Below are positions 26,808 through 35,221 of a stretch of 64,000 bases of DNA, one piece after another. Source of the stretch: Streptomyces sp. B1I3 (GTDB lineage: Bacteria > Actinomycetota > Actinomycetes > Streptomycetales > Streptomycetaceae). The notes beneath the pieces were generated by a model. It worked only from the letters and a program-made list of their open reading frames with translations. It ran no database searches and was not told the origin of the DNA. The stretch covers positions 620,001 through 684,000 of the forward strand of contig NZ_JAUSYD010000001.1 in the NCBI RefSeq assembly GCF_030816615.1. Reading direction: 5' to 3'. Positions within the stretch are counted from its first letter, which is position 1. Every line of letters begins with the position of its first letter. Made by a program: the position numbers and the translations under genes.

Positions 26808-27659
26808 TTACGAATGTCGGACGAGGTTCGCGCGCAGCACCTTTTCGAGGTTCAGCTCCACCTCGCGCGTGTGAACCCCGGCCGCGAGCGCTGCCCGGGC
26901 AAGCTCTCCAGACGCGGGAGTGAACGTCTCGCCGAGCAGGCGGTTTTCTGCGCGCAGTGCGTCCTCAAGCGTGCCGTCGGCCGCGTCGATTGCTTCGATA
27001 GCCGCGGCGCGGACACCGTCGGGCAGAGACGCGATGGCCAGTGCGACCCACTCAACATATTCATCCAGTTCTGCGGCGGGCAGAGCTCGGTTCACCCAAC
27101 CCCACCGCTCGGCAGTCGCCGCGTCGACGAGCCCGCCTGTCAACACGATCTCGAGAGCGCGAGCGCGACCCACGAGGCGGGGCAGGTGGGCAGTTGCACC
27201 GGCTCCAGGGACGATGCCGATCAGTGCCTCGAACTGGCCGAACGCCGCAGTCTCGAGGGCCGCGAAGCGCAGATCCAGGCTGGAGACCAGCTCGGCTCCA
27301 CCGCCACGGGCGAGTCCCGCGACCTTGGCGATGGTGGTCTGAGGCAGACGCCGCCAGCGTTCATGAAGCCGCATCATCGGGCCCGTCCCGACAAGCGTCT
27401 CCTCCGCGACCGGGAGGGCGGCGTAGGTCGCGGGGTCCTCCACGAATGACAGGTCGCCGTGCGCCAGGAAGAACTCCGGATTAGCGCTCTGGACCACGAT
27501 GACGTGCAGATCGGGATCATTCTCGGCCGATGCAGCGACGGCGTCCAGGTCGAGCATGAGCTGCGCCGTCATCAGGTTGACGGGCGGAACATCAATCGAG
27601 ACCCATAGCACTCCGTCCCGGCGCTTGAGATTGAGGCTGGGCAGGGACTGTTCGGTCAT
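26808..27659 (-). CDS. enoyl-CoA hydratase/isomerase (crotonase) family protein
   Basis: 283 residues. KVAGLARGGGAELVSSLDLR contains the oxyanion glycines and a Glu, and QFEALIGIVPGAGATAHLPR matches the second conserved block with its Glu, so both crotonase acid/base positions appear present. It may hydrate or isomerise an acyl-CoA; the ligand is unknown. It is divergent from an HxlR gene, which probably regulates it, and both are enclosed by IS5-type copies. Confidence 0.88.
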   Translation of the reverse strand: MTEQSLPSLNLKRRDGVLWVSIDVPPVNLMTAQLMLDLDAVAASAENDPDLHVIVVQSANPEFFLAHGDLSFVEDPATYAALPVAEETLVGTGPMMRLHERWRRLPQTTIAKVAGLARGGGAELVSSLDLRFAALETAAFGQFEALIGIVPGAGATAHLPRLVGRARALEIVLTGGLVDAATAERWGWVNRALPAAELDEYVEWVALAIASLPDGVRAAAIEAIDAADGTLEDALRAENRLLGETFTPASGELARAALAAGVHTREVELNLEKVLRANLVRHS

Positions 27660-27680
27660 GGGATTCCTTTGGGTTGCCGG

Positions 27681-27715
27681 TATCTCTGGTATACCTGGTA
27701 CATGGCAGGTACTTC
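27681..27715. promoter_or_regulatory. candidate HxlR operator
   Basis: Clustered GGTA repeats (GGTATC, GGTATACC at 27688-27695, GGTACATGG, GGTAC at 27709) span the divergent promoter and cover the hxlR start. GGTATACC is itself palindromic. Confidence 0.45.
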
Positions 27716-28106
27716 AAAGAAACCTGGTATCCGCGAAGATCGGGCCGGTCACGAGACCATCGTTGGCCCGCAGCGCGAGCTCCTGGATCAGCTGCTGGAC
27801 AAGTGGGGTCATCTGCTGCTGGCCGCGTTGTGCCGGCAGCCGCGACGCTTCAACGAGCTCAAGAGAGAGCTCGATGGGGTCACTCAAAAATCGCTGACGC
27901 AGGCACTGCGACGGTTGGAACGCAACGGCCTCGTCGAGCGCCGGGTACTGACGCAACGCCCCGTTGCTGTGGAGTACCGGATCACACCGCTGGGCCGCAC
28001 GCTTGAGGAGCCCTTTTCGATCCTGCGCTCCTGGACCGCCGACCACCTGCCCGAAGTCGAACGACACAGGGAGGCATTTGACAAAGGCGCGGACACCCTT
28101 CACTGA
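27702..28106 (+). CDS. HxlR-type winged-helix regulator
   Basis: 134 residues from ATG 27702. KWGHLLLAALCRQPRRFNEL and TQKSLTQALRRLERNGLVER are the HxlR winged helix, and VEYRITPLGRTLEEP the wing. No conserved N-terminal redox Cys of HypR/QorR type is seen (the only Cys is in the LLAALCRQ helix). The stop TGA at 28104-28106 uses the first two bases of IS copy B, so the native C-terminus may have been slightly different. Confidence 0.87.
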   Translation: MAGTSKKPGIREDRAGHETIVGPQRELLDQLLDKWGHLLLAALCRQPRRFNELKRELDGVTQKSLTQALRRLERNGLVERRVLTQRPVAVEYRITPLGRTLEEPFSILRSWTADHLPEVERHREAFDKGADTLH

Positions 28107-28631
28107 TTTTTTCGGGATGAGTTCGGTGTGAGGGCTTGGCGATCGGATCCGGTGGCGGCAGAGTGGTCCAGGTGTCGGATGATCTTGTGCCTGATGATCT
28201 GTGGGAACGTGTCGCGCCGCTGCTCCCTCCTCGTCCGCCGCGGCGTCGGCGGTATCCGGGCCGCCTGCCGGTGGATGACCGTGCGGCTCTGCGCGGGATC
28301 GTCTACGCCTTGCGCACGGGTGTGACCTGGGTGGATGTGCCGACCGAGACGATCGGCTGCAGCGGGGTGACGTGCTGGCGGCGCCTGCGACAAGCACCGA
28401 CGACTCCTCCGCGCTCGCGGCATCACGCCGAAGATCGCCCGCAGGGCACCGCCCACGGAACCGGCCTGGGCAAGACCAGGTGGGTCGTCGAGCGCACCTT
28501 CGCCTGGCTCCACCAGTTCAAACGCCTGCGGACCCGCTACGAGATACGCGCCGACCTCCACCTCGGACTGCTCCGACTCGCCTGCAGCATCATCTGCTTG
28601 CGACGACTCCGAACCTCATTCTGAAATGATC
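28105..28631 (+). mobile_element. IS5-family element, copy B, internally deleted
   Basis: Both terminal repeats remain: GATTTTTTCGGGATGAGTTC at 28105 and, on the other strand, GATCATTTCAGAATGAGGTT ending at 28631 (imperfect inverted repeats). The frame at 28136-28624 joins the transposase N-terminus (through CSGVTCWRRLR) to its C-terminus (GKTRWVVERTFAWLHQFKRL), skipping the central catalytic region. The 527-bp element therefore cannot move by itself. Confidence 0.82.
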
Positions 28632-29170
28632 AATATGACCATTTCCCCTCCAAGGAGGCGCTGGCGGCTGCGCTGACAGCACCCTTCGAACGGACCTGGG
28701 GCGAGTTGCTCCAAGGGGCGGAAACGGCCGGTCCGGCAGCGGAGGGAGCACTCTCCGACCTCATCCTCGCCCTGGTGAGCCGCTTGCGGGCAGATCTGCG
28801 GTTCCGGGCCGGCTTCCACCTGATGGCGGAATACGCGCGTGCCGAGCAGCGACTCCCCCCGGTGGTCGAGGACTTGAGCCGGGCTCTGCCGGGCCTGATC
28901 CGCCAGGCGCAGGAGCGTGGGGACCTGAGTCGCTCCCGGTCTCCCGAAGTTCTGAGCCGCCTGCTGCTCACGCTGATCTGCAGCGTCTACTACACGACCG
29001 CGGAATGCGAGCTCGATGCGCACCCGGACGAGTGGACGGACATCTGGCAGTTGGTGCCACGGTCGTCCGTCGACGCGGTTGCGCTCCAGGACGAGGACTC
29101 CGAAGCCACGTCGAGGGAAGGTTCTGCGCGGCGGGCATGCGAAGGGGCGCCACTCAGTGCACCGGAATAG
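28632..29170 (+). pseudogene. TetR-family (gamma-butyrolactone receptor-like) gene, 3' part
   Basis: The frame starts YDHFPSKEALAAALTAPFER and runs through a ligand-binding domain (LRADLRFRAGFHLMAEYARA, LLLTLICSVYYTTAECELDA) to a stop at 29170. It continues the gene broken at 26138. The first ATG inside is after the HTH, so any product would lack DNA binding. Confidence 0.8.
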
Positions 29171-29475
29171 TGCGCGCCCCGGGCAGAGCGGCGAGGAGTT
29201 GCGCGTCGCCTCCCATAACAGTGGCGTGTCCCACCTGCGCCAGCATCGGCAGGTCGGAGACATGGTCGCCGTAACCCTGGCAGTTGGCCGGCCTGATGTG
29301 CGGATAGCGGCGCAACATGGCTTGCACCGCAGCCCGTTTGCCTTCGGCGATGACCGGACTACCGACGATGCGCCCGCTGAGGATCCCGCGCGCACCTCGG
29401 GACGGGTGCACAGCAGGTGCTGCGCGCCGATATCGGCGGCGATCGGTGCACTCGCACTCGCCGTCACCACCGAGT
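29154..29475 (-). pseudogene. HAD-superfamily phosphatase remnant
   Basis: The minus frame carries GKRAAVQAMLRRYPHIRP and GYGDHVSDLPMLAQVGHATV, the last HAD motif (GDxxxDxPM-like, here GDHVSDLPM). Upstream VTASASAPIAADIG in a neighbouring frame supplies motif II, joined by a frameshift near 29385-29410. The N-terminal catalytic DxD half is absent: the sequence runs into a TetR remnant. Confidence 0.68.
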
Positions 29476-29912
29476 TCTACGAGCGGTTGCCCGCCATCGC
29501 CCGAGACGTGGAGGAACTCGGGCTCTCGCCCCTCGCCTCCGTGGCCGAGCTACTGACCCGAACCGCGCTCGCATTGCGGGACGACACCGTGATGCAGGCG
29601 GCGCCCGACTTCAGATCGAACGCGCACTGATCGGGGTCGAACTCCCCGTGCCCTTCCAGAACTACACGAAATTGACGTGCGCGTGGCTGGAGGAGGCCGA
29701 CGAGCAGGGGGAGCTGCAGCACCCCACTCCCCCCGAGCCCTCGCCCGGGTCATCGTCTCCGCCATTTTCGGCACCCAGCACATCTCCTGGGTCCTGCACG
29801 ACCGCAGCGACATCGCCGAACGCACTCTGGAAGTGATCGAGGCAGTTCTGCCCTCCTGCCACGAGGCGTTGCAGACCTGCCCCTCCGCGCAACAACACCG
29901 CCGCACAAGCTG
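29462..29912 (+). pseudogene. second gamma-butyrolactone receptor-like gene remnant
   Basis: Three consecutive frames together give an ArpA/ScbR-type ligand domain: FYERLPAIARDVEELGLSPL, then QIERALIGVELPVPFQNYTK and CAWLEEADEQGELQ, then LARVIVSAIFGTQHISWVLH and ERTLEVIEAVLPSCHEAL. Frameshifts fall near 29603 and 29715-29740. The HTH is missing. Stop at 29910-29912. Confidence 0.72.
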
Positions 29913-30347
29913 ACTGACACTCTCCTGCCGAGACACAGCTCGACCTCGAGAAGGACCCCCACCAGCTGATCGAGGCAATGCGGTCCGGGTTCGAACGGGG
30001 TTCCACTGCACTGCGCCTGACTGTCGAGCAGGCCAGAAGTCCGTGTCGACCGCGGTGACGGCCAGGCGGTGCGGGGACTCGCCGCAGTTCGAGTGCTCGA
30101 GCGGGAGGCAGTTCGGCCTGGAAGGCGCGGCCGTCCAGGGCGACCGGGGGATCGCCAGAACCTGCCTGAGTACGGGTCATGGAGTGCACGAGTTGGGGGG
30201 TCACGTGAGGGGACTGCAGTGACCGAACCGCTCGCCAGCCGAGAAGTACCAACAGCTCCGGCAGATCGGAGTTCGGCGGTCCGCCTGATCCCAGCCTGTG
30301 GGCAGGGTGGAGTGTCGGCGGGCCGCTGACGCTTGAGGCGCTGGGGC
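29913..30347. other. intergenic region, no supported gene
   Basis: 435 bases; I see no gene or hairpin that I can support. Confidence 0.4.
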
Positions 30348-31139
30348 TCAGTCTCGCCGGCCCCAGTCCAGGCGGTCGGCAAGACCGGCGGCGCTGAAGG
30401 CGGCTACCAGCGCGTCGCGGCCTTCGGTGAAGTGAGCCCAGCTGTCGTAGTGGACGGGGACCACGCGGCGGGCGCCGAGGAGTTGGGTGGCCTCAGCAGC
30501 CTGGGCACTGTCCAGGACGATGAGCTGGTTGTCGAAGAGTTCGGGGAAGCGGGGGGCGCCGGCAAAGAGTAGGGCTGTGTCGATGGGGGCGAAGCGTTCG
30601 GCGATTTCCCTGACCGCGTCGAGGGAAGCGTTGTCGCCGCTTACGTAGACGGTCGGCAGCCCCTCTCCGGTCAGAACGAAGCCGACAACCTGGCCGGTGA
30701 CCGGCTCGACCTCCTCACGCGGGCCGGGGCCGTGGACGGCGGGGACGCCGGTCACGGTGATCGAGCCGCCCTCGGGGCGGTTCAGCTCGATGGACTCCCA
30801 GTCGGCCAGGCCCTTGGCTGACGCCTTGAGGCGCTGTCCGCCACCGGGGGTGGTGAGGGTGAGCGGGATGTCGGCGAGCAGGGCCCGGCCGGAGGTGTCG
30901 AGGTTGTCGGGGTGCTCGTCGTGTGAGAGCAGAACCACGTCGATGGAGCCGAGATCGGCGGGCGCTCCGCCGGAGGGGGCGGTCTTGGTCAGGAACCGGC
31001 CGTCGGGGCGGGCGTAGTCGCCGGGGGTGTCGAAGGTCGGGTCGGTCAGGAAGCGCAGGCCGCCGTACTCGAAGAGGGCGGTCGGGCCGCCGAAGACGCG
31101 GACGGGAAACGAGTGGGGCGTAGCGGGAAGAGAAGACAT
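30348..31139 (-). CDS. MBL-fold metallo-hydrolase (UlaG-like)
   Basis: 263 residues. GSIDVVLLSHDEHPDNLD (ending about residue 81) is the metal-binding HxxHxD motif in the variant form of UlaG-like proteins; VPAVHGPG and PVHYDSWAHF supply further His ligands. ATG at 31137-31139 follows a long regulatory region; the open frame upstream is not family-like. The reaction is unknown. Divergent from the CGNR regulator. Confidence 0.85.
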   Translation of the reverse strand: MSSLPATPHSFPVRVFGGPTALFEYGGLRFLTDPTFDTPGDYARPDGRFLTKTAPSGGAPADLGSIDVVLLSHDEHPDNLDTSGRALLADIPLTLTTPGGGQRLKASAKGLADWESIELNRPEGGSITVTGVPAVHGPGPREEVEPVTGQVVGFVLTGEGLPTVYVSGDNASLDAVREIAERFAPIDTALLFAGAPRFPELFDNQLIVLDSAQAAEATQLLGARRVVPVHYDSWAHFTEGRDALVAAFSAAGLADRLDWGRRD

Positions 31140-31146
31140 CAAACAC

Positions 31147-31205
31147 CTCACGGATGAGCGATATTTAACCGTGAGAGGATCGTACTCCCGTCTCACGGAT
31201 AAGCG
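31147..31205. promoter_or_regulatory. repeated operator between MBL gene and CGNR regulator
   Basis: CTCACGGATGAGCG at 31147-31160 is repeated as CTCACGGATAAGCG at 31192-31205 (one mismatch), with an inverted CCGTGAGAG between them at 31170-31178. AT-rich sequence lies between. It fits cooperative binding by the CGNR protein. Confidence 0.6.
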
Positions 31206-31216
31206 CAAGATGTACC

Positions 31217-31819
31217 ATGAGGAACATGAAGGAGCCCTTGATCGAACAGCCCGGCCTGCCACCCGCGCAGGGCGAGGAAGAGCACCTCTCGCTCGCCCTT
31301 GCAAACAGCGCGATCACGCTGACGGGCGGGCACACGCTCGATCTTCTGGGCACTCCCGAACAGGCGAACCACTGGCTGACAGAACGCGGTCTCGCCCCCG
31401 TCGACGCCGGCATGCGGGAGATGTGCGCGACACAGCTGCGCTCGTTGCGCGAACAGGTCAGGTCGCTGTTCGCCTCCCGCGCCGAAGGTCTGCCCGCCCT
31501 CCCCGCCGCGGTCGGCGCCGTCAACGACGCGATGACCCGCGTCCCCACCGCTGCGTTGCTGCAGTGGGACGACAGAACCGGTCCCTACCGCGCCACCCCC
31601 CACCCCACCACCGCAATCGTGGAACACGCCCTGGCCACCCTCGCCACCGAGGCCTCCGACTTGCTCACAGGGCCCGACGCGGACCGCCTCACCGCCTGCG
31701 GCTCCGCCCCCTGCAACCGCTATCTGCTTCGCTACGGCCGCCGTCACTGGTGCTCCACCCGCTGCGGCGACCGCGCGCGCGCCGCCCGCGCCTACGCCCG
31801 TCGCACCGCCTCCCCATGA
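31217..31819 (+). CDS. CGNR zinc-finger (ABATE-domain) regulator
   Basis: 200 residues. An N-terminal ABATE-like domain (about 20-150) is followed by a zinc finger CGSAPCNRYLL and HWCSTRCGDRARAARAYAR, the CGNR motif in the form CGDR. ATG at 31226 has GAGGAA very close upstream; ATG 31217 is equally open. Proteins of this type are probably stress regulators. Divergent from the MBL hydrolase. Confidence 0.87.
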   Translation: MRNMKEPLIEQPGLPPAQGEEEHLSLALANSAITLTGGHTLDLLGTPEQANHWLTERGLAPVDAGMREMCATQLRSLREQVRSLFASRAEGLPALPAAVGAVNDAMTRVPTAALLQWDDRTGPYRATPHPTTAIVEHALATLATEASDLLTGPDADRLTACGSAPCNRYLLRYGRRHWCSTRCGDRARAARAYARRTASP

Positions 31820-32125
31820 CACTGCAACCGCCCAGCGGCCACCGGCGCTGAATCGAGCAACGCCCGGGCTCGCTGCTGCTCGAACCGGTTGCACATCTGC
31901 TGCCCGCTCGTGAACGGAGCCGTACGCGCCGCCGGCGAACGACTGCTCGGACCCCACCGCCCCTCGATGTCCGCAGGAGGAACGAGCGGGTCGGCCGGCC
32001 GCCAAGTGTTCTCCGACAAGCCGGAAAACCGGGGCGCGATGGGATCCCCTGCCATGTGATGATCATTCCGGTGCGCCGGGACTGCCTGCGCACCAGTCGC
32101 GGCACCACACCCTTGGGGGGTAGCA
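31820..32125. other. intergenic region, no supported gene
   Basis: 306 bases with no coding signal; the promoter of the secreted protein is expected at the right end. Confidence 0.4.
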
Positions 32126-33496
32126 ATGAGACTGTTCTCTGCTGGACGCCCGGTACGTCTCAGATCCGGCGCCGCCGTGGCGGTGGCGGCCGGTCTGCTG
32201 ACTGCCGGCCTCGCAGCGCCCGCGTTCGCCGACGACGGCCCGCCGCAGACCGACCAGTTGTGGATCAACGAGCCGTATGAGCAAACGCTGCCGCTCGCCA
32301 CCGACGGCGGCCAGCCGCAGTCCCGCACCCTCGGCGTCGGCATCTACCACGACAACGACAACTTCACGGTGACCGACGGCAGGCTCACCGTTGACGTCTC
32401 CGACCTCGCCGGGGTCGCCGAGGTGACCTGGCCTGACAACTGCACGCCGAGCGGCACAAGCGCGGTGTGCGACATCCCCGTGGTGCCCGCGATCGGGGGC
32501 GATTACGAGGACCAGGTGCTCCTGACGGTGCACGCGGCCGACGGCGCCGCAGCCGGCGTGCAGGGCAGTATCACCTACGAGGCGACGGCCACCGGTGGGC
32601 CCGACGGTGCGCTCACCGCACCGCACGAGAGCTTCCGCACCACGCTCACCGTCGGCGCCGGGCCCGACCTCGCCATCGCCCCCGTCGCCGACATCGAGGA
32701 CGGTCGGCCCGGTGACGAGCGGACGATTCCGTTCAGGGTCACCAACAACGGCAACGAGAGCGCGAACGGGTTCACCGTCAAGCTGTACGCCTCCTACGGC
32801 CTCACGGATCTGACCCGGTACGACGCCTGCACCTACACCACGACGGACGGCACCGACTACGCCCCGTCGCACACGGCGGTCTGCACGTTCGAACAGGTGC
32901 TGGCGCCGGGCGACTCCTTCGAGCTGCCCGAACCGCTGACGGTGCGACTTGCTCCGCACGCCCTCAACGAGCGGCTCGACATCGACCTCGAGCCGAGCGA
33001 CGGCGCCCAGGACCTCGACTCCCAAAACGACTACACGGTCCTCCAGATCAGCGCGGAGAGCACTGCGGACTTCTCCGTGACCGGTGACGCCATCTCCGGC
33101 GTGGCGGGCGAGACACGCACGGTCGAGCTCACGTTCAAGAACAACGGCCCGGCATGGTTCGGCAACCTCGGCTCCGGAGACCCGGTCGCCGAGGTCCGCC
33201 TGATCGTGCCCGAGGGCACCAAGGTGACCGGAGTGCCGTCCGGCTGCTACCCGCGTACCCTCGGCGGCGGCTACTACCCGAAGCAGACGGGTGCCCCGCG
33301 CTACGACTGCGACCTGCGGTACTGGGTACTGGAGGACGCCCGGCGCACGTTCGCGTTCTCCGTACGCGTCGACACCGTGGTGCCCGGCGCGACCGGTGCC
33401 GTGAGCATCCACCCCGCGTTCGGCGAGTTCGGTGAGTACCCCTTCGACTTCGACCCGGACCTCACGAACAACACGGCGGTCCTGGCCGTCAACTGA
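32126..33496 (+). CDS. secreted protein with CARDB/DUF11-like beta domains
   Basis: 456 residues with a Sec-type signal (positive start, hydrophobic GAAVAVAAGLLTAGLAAPAF, cleavage near residue 35 after AFA). Two or three Ig-like domains follow, each with ITFRVTNNGNES-like strands (IPFRVTNNGNESANGFTVKL, VELTFKNNGPAWFGN), typical of adhesion or surface proteins. There is no LPxTG motif or anchor helix, so it is released or bound non-covalently. Function unknown. A strong terminator follows. Confidence 0.75.
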   Translation: MRLFSAGRPVRLRSGAAVAVAAGLLTAGLAAPAFADDGPPQTDQLWINEPYEQTLPLATDGGQPQSRTLGVGIYHDNDNFTVTDGRLTVDVSDLAGVAEVTWPDNCTPSGTSAVCDIPVVPAIGGDYEDQVLLTVHAADGAAAGVQGSITYEATATGGPDGALTAPHESFRTTLTVGAGPDLAIAPVADIEDGRPGDERTIPFRVTNNGNESANGFTVKLYASYGLTDLTRYDACTYTTTDGTDYAPSHTAVCTFEQVLAPGDSFELPEPLTVRLAPHALNERLDIDLEPSDGAQDLDSQNDYTVLQISAESTADFSVTGDAISGVAGETRTVELTFKNNGPAWFGNLGSGDPVAEVRLIVPEGTKVTGVPSGCYPRTLGGGYYPKQTGAPRYDCDLRYWVLEDARRTFAFSVRVDTVVPGATGAVSIHPAFGEFGEYPFDFDPDLTNNTAVLAVN

Positions 33497-33505
33497 TCAG
33501 CCCCC

Positions 33506-33544
33506 GGGTTCGGAGCAAGCCGTCCGCGCGGCTGCTCCGAACCC
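33506..33544 (+). terminator. hairpin terminator after the secreted protein
   Basis: A 12-bp perfect stem, GGGTTCGGAGCA (33506-33517) with its complement at 33533-33544, 15-base loop. Confidence 0.75.
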
Positions 33545-33710
33545 ACCAAGCAGACAGCATCACTCACAGGCCGAACGACCGTACAAGGCGCGTGTCTGCG
33601 CACCGCTTCGTACGGCGGACCGGCCCGGAGTGTCGACGACGTCCAGGACCGTCCGGTCGGCGTGTCGGGGTACCCGGAGGGCACTTGGCTGGGACGGATA
33701 TCGTCCTGGT

Positions 33711-34433
33711 ATGAGACAAGGATTTGATCTTGCCGCGTCGCTCGCCAGAGGCGTCGAAGGCCGCAGTGGTGCGTGGACCTTCATCCAGGGCTTCGCCGCT
33801 CACTGGGCCGGCGCCGCCCTGAGAAGCAACGACGGATGGACGGAAGCCGATCTCGACGCTGCCGAGGAGAGGCTGGGTGTCCGGCTGCCCACGGTGTTGC
33901 GCGAGGCATATCTGCTGTTCGGACGTCGGCGGGATCTCACCAGCAACCACGATCTGCTCCTCGGCCCTGCGGAGCTGTATGTCGATGATGCCAAGGAGTC
34001 CCTGGTCTTCCGTCATGAGAATCAGGGAGCCGCGTCCTGGGGAGTCCTCCTCGACACTCTCCAGGATGACGATCCTGCGGTACTCATCCGGCTCGACCTT
34101 GCCGACAAGAGCGCGGAGCGGTGGGAGAGTTGGCTGGAGCGTCTTTCCCTTTGCTTCGTCGAGATCATCTTGTCGGAGTCTCTGCAGGCCGGTGAGGAGC
34201 TCTGCGACTTCCTCGACCCGGATGGCGACAGCCTCGAACTGCTGGAGACGCATTTCGTCCGACTGCCGTTCCCGGCGTACCCCCTCGGCGAGGAGACCCG
34301 CTGGTTCCTGGGCCAGGACGTCCTTCTGCGCGATGACGACGGGGCGGCCATCCTGGCGCGCGGCCGGACGACAGAAGACCTCGAGCGCGTTCGTGACCTG
34401 ATCTCGGGCGATTGGCTCAATGACGGACGCTGA
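33711..34433 (+). CDS. SMI1/KNR4 (SUKH)-like protein
   Basis: 240 residues. TEADLDAAEERLGVRLPTVL and REAYLLFGRR form the SUKH helix and strand that open this fold, followed by LLLGPAELYV and a C-terminal acidic half. SUKH proteins include immunity proteins to contact toxins. No toxin gene lies nearby. ATG at 33711; the open frame upstream is non-native. Confidence 0.75.
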   Translation: MRQGFDLAASLARGVEGRSGAWTFIQGFAAHWAGAALRSNDGWTEADLDAAEERLGVRLPTVLREAYLLFGRRRDLTSNHDLLLGPAELYVDDAKESLVFRHENQGAASWGVLLDTLQDDDPAVLIRLDLADKSAERWESWLERLSLCFVEIILSESLQAGEELCDFLDPDGDSLELLETHFVRLPFPAYPLGEETRWFLGQDVLLRDDDGAAILARGRTTEDLERVRDLISGDWLNDGR

Positions 34434-34914
34434 CCCCGCCCTCCCCCACTCCTGCCGACCGATTCGGCCACGTAGGAGTCAGCCGAGCCCTGCTGGGGGC
34501 TCGGGTGACGGCGAGGCGGTAGGAGTCGGTGCAGTCTTCGCCGCACTCCCCCGACCTGCGGGGGCCAGTCTCGAAGCCTGCGCCACCAAGGCCCGGTCCT
34601 GCGCCGAGTCCTCGACGCAAGGGGGGCCCACAAAGCCCGCTTTCGGCTGACGAGGACTTTATCCGTCTGAGCACCGGCCGGAACATCGAGCAGTGCCTGA
34701 CCGTCATGGCCGGCCAGCAGAAGATCGTCACCGGCACCGGGGAACGGCGCACGGCTTTCCTGTCCGCCCGCCCCACGGCCATCGTGACGGCGGAACAGCG
34801 CCTGTTCCCCGTCTCTGCGACGTAGGTATTGAAATCCGCCGGACGAGGGCCTGGTACTCCACCCATAGATCGTGATCTTGCTGGTGGGCGTGACTGGGCG
34901 CACTGGTTGGCCAC
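34434..34914. other. intergenic region with unassigned coding-like stretch
   Basis: At 34640-34825 a plus-strand frame reads DEDFIRLSTGRNIEQCLTVM and ends FLSARPTAIVTAEQRLFPVS. It has no start or family. It may be a broken gene next to the MITE. Confidence 0.3.
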
Positions 34915-35094
34915 CTAGGGCGTGTTTCGAAAGTAGCGTCGTCTGCCCGAAGGCAGGCCCGGGGGCGTCTGGTGCGTGCGATCGCAAGGCGGAGGGTCGC
35001 CTCGATACCGGGTGTATCGGGGTGATCCCGACAACGCAGCGAGCGTGCGTGCCAGACGCCCCCGGGCAGGCGGGACTTTCGAAACACGCCCTAG
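34915..35094. mobile_element. MITE, about 180 bp
   Basis: Ends are exact inverted repeats: CTAGGGCGTGTTTCGAAAGT (34915-34934) and its complement (35075-35094). The outer CTAG, or its inner TA, may be target duplication. The interior is also partly self-complementary (GCCCGGGGGCGTCTGG against CCAGACGCCCCCGGGC) and encodes nothing. The GTGTTTCGAAAGT ends recall IS5/IS630-type ends in Streptomyces. It sits between two SUKH-like genes. Confidence 0.82.
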
Positions 35095-35221
35095 GGTCTC
35101 AGCTGGCCGATGTGCGTATTCTGCCGAGGGGTCTGGGGCGTCGGGCCGTTCCTGTGCCCGTCGGGACGGCAGTACAGGTCCCCGCGACCCAGATGTCGGC
35201 GGCTGCACGTACGGTCTGTGC

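Larger units (their letters stand above)
26139..28631. mobile_element. composite insertion flanked by inverted IS5-family copies
   Basis: Copies A (minus) and B (plus) face inward with their transposase starts and share more than 80 bases of near-identical sequence at the inner ends. Between them lie a crotonase and an HxlR regulator. The outer boundaries fall exactly inside one TetR-family gene, whose halves are at 26003-26138 and 28632-29170. The arrangement is that of a composite transposon, now immobile because copy A lost its outer end and copy B its transposase core. Confidence 0.75.
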
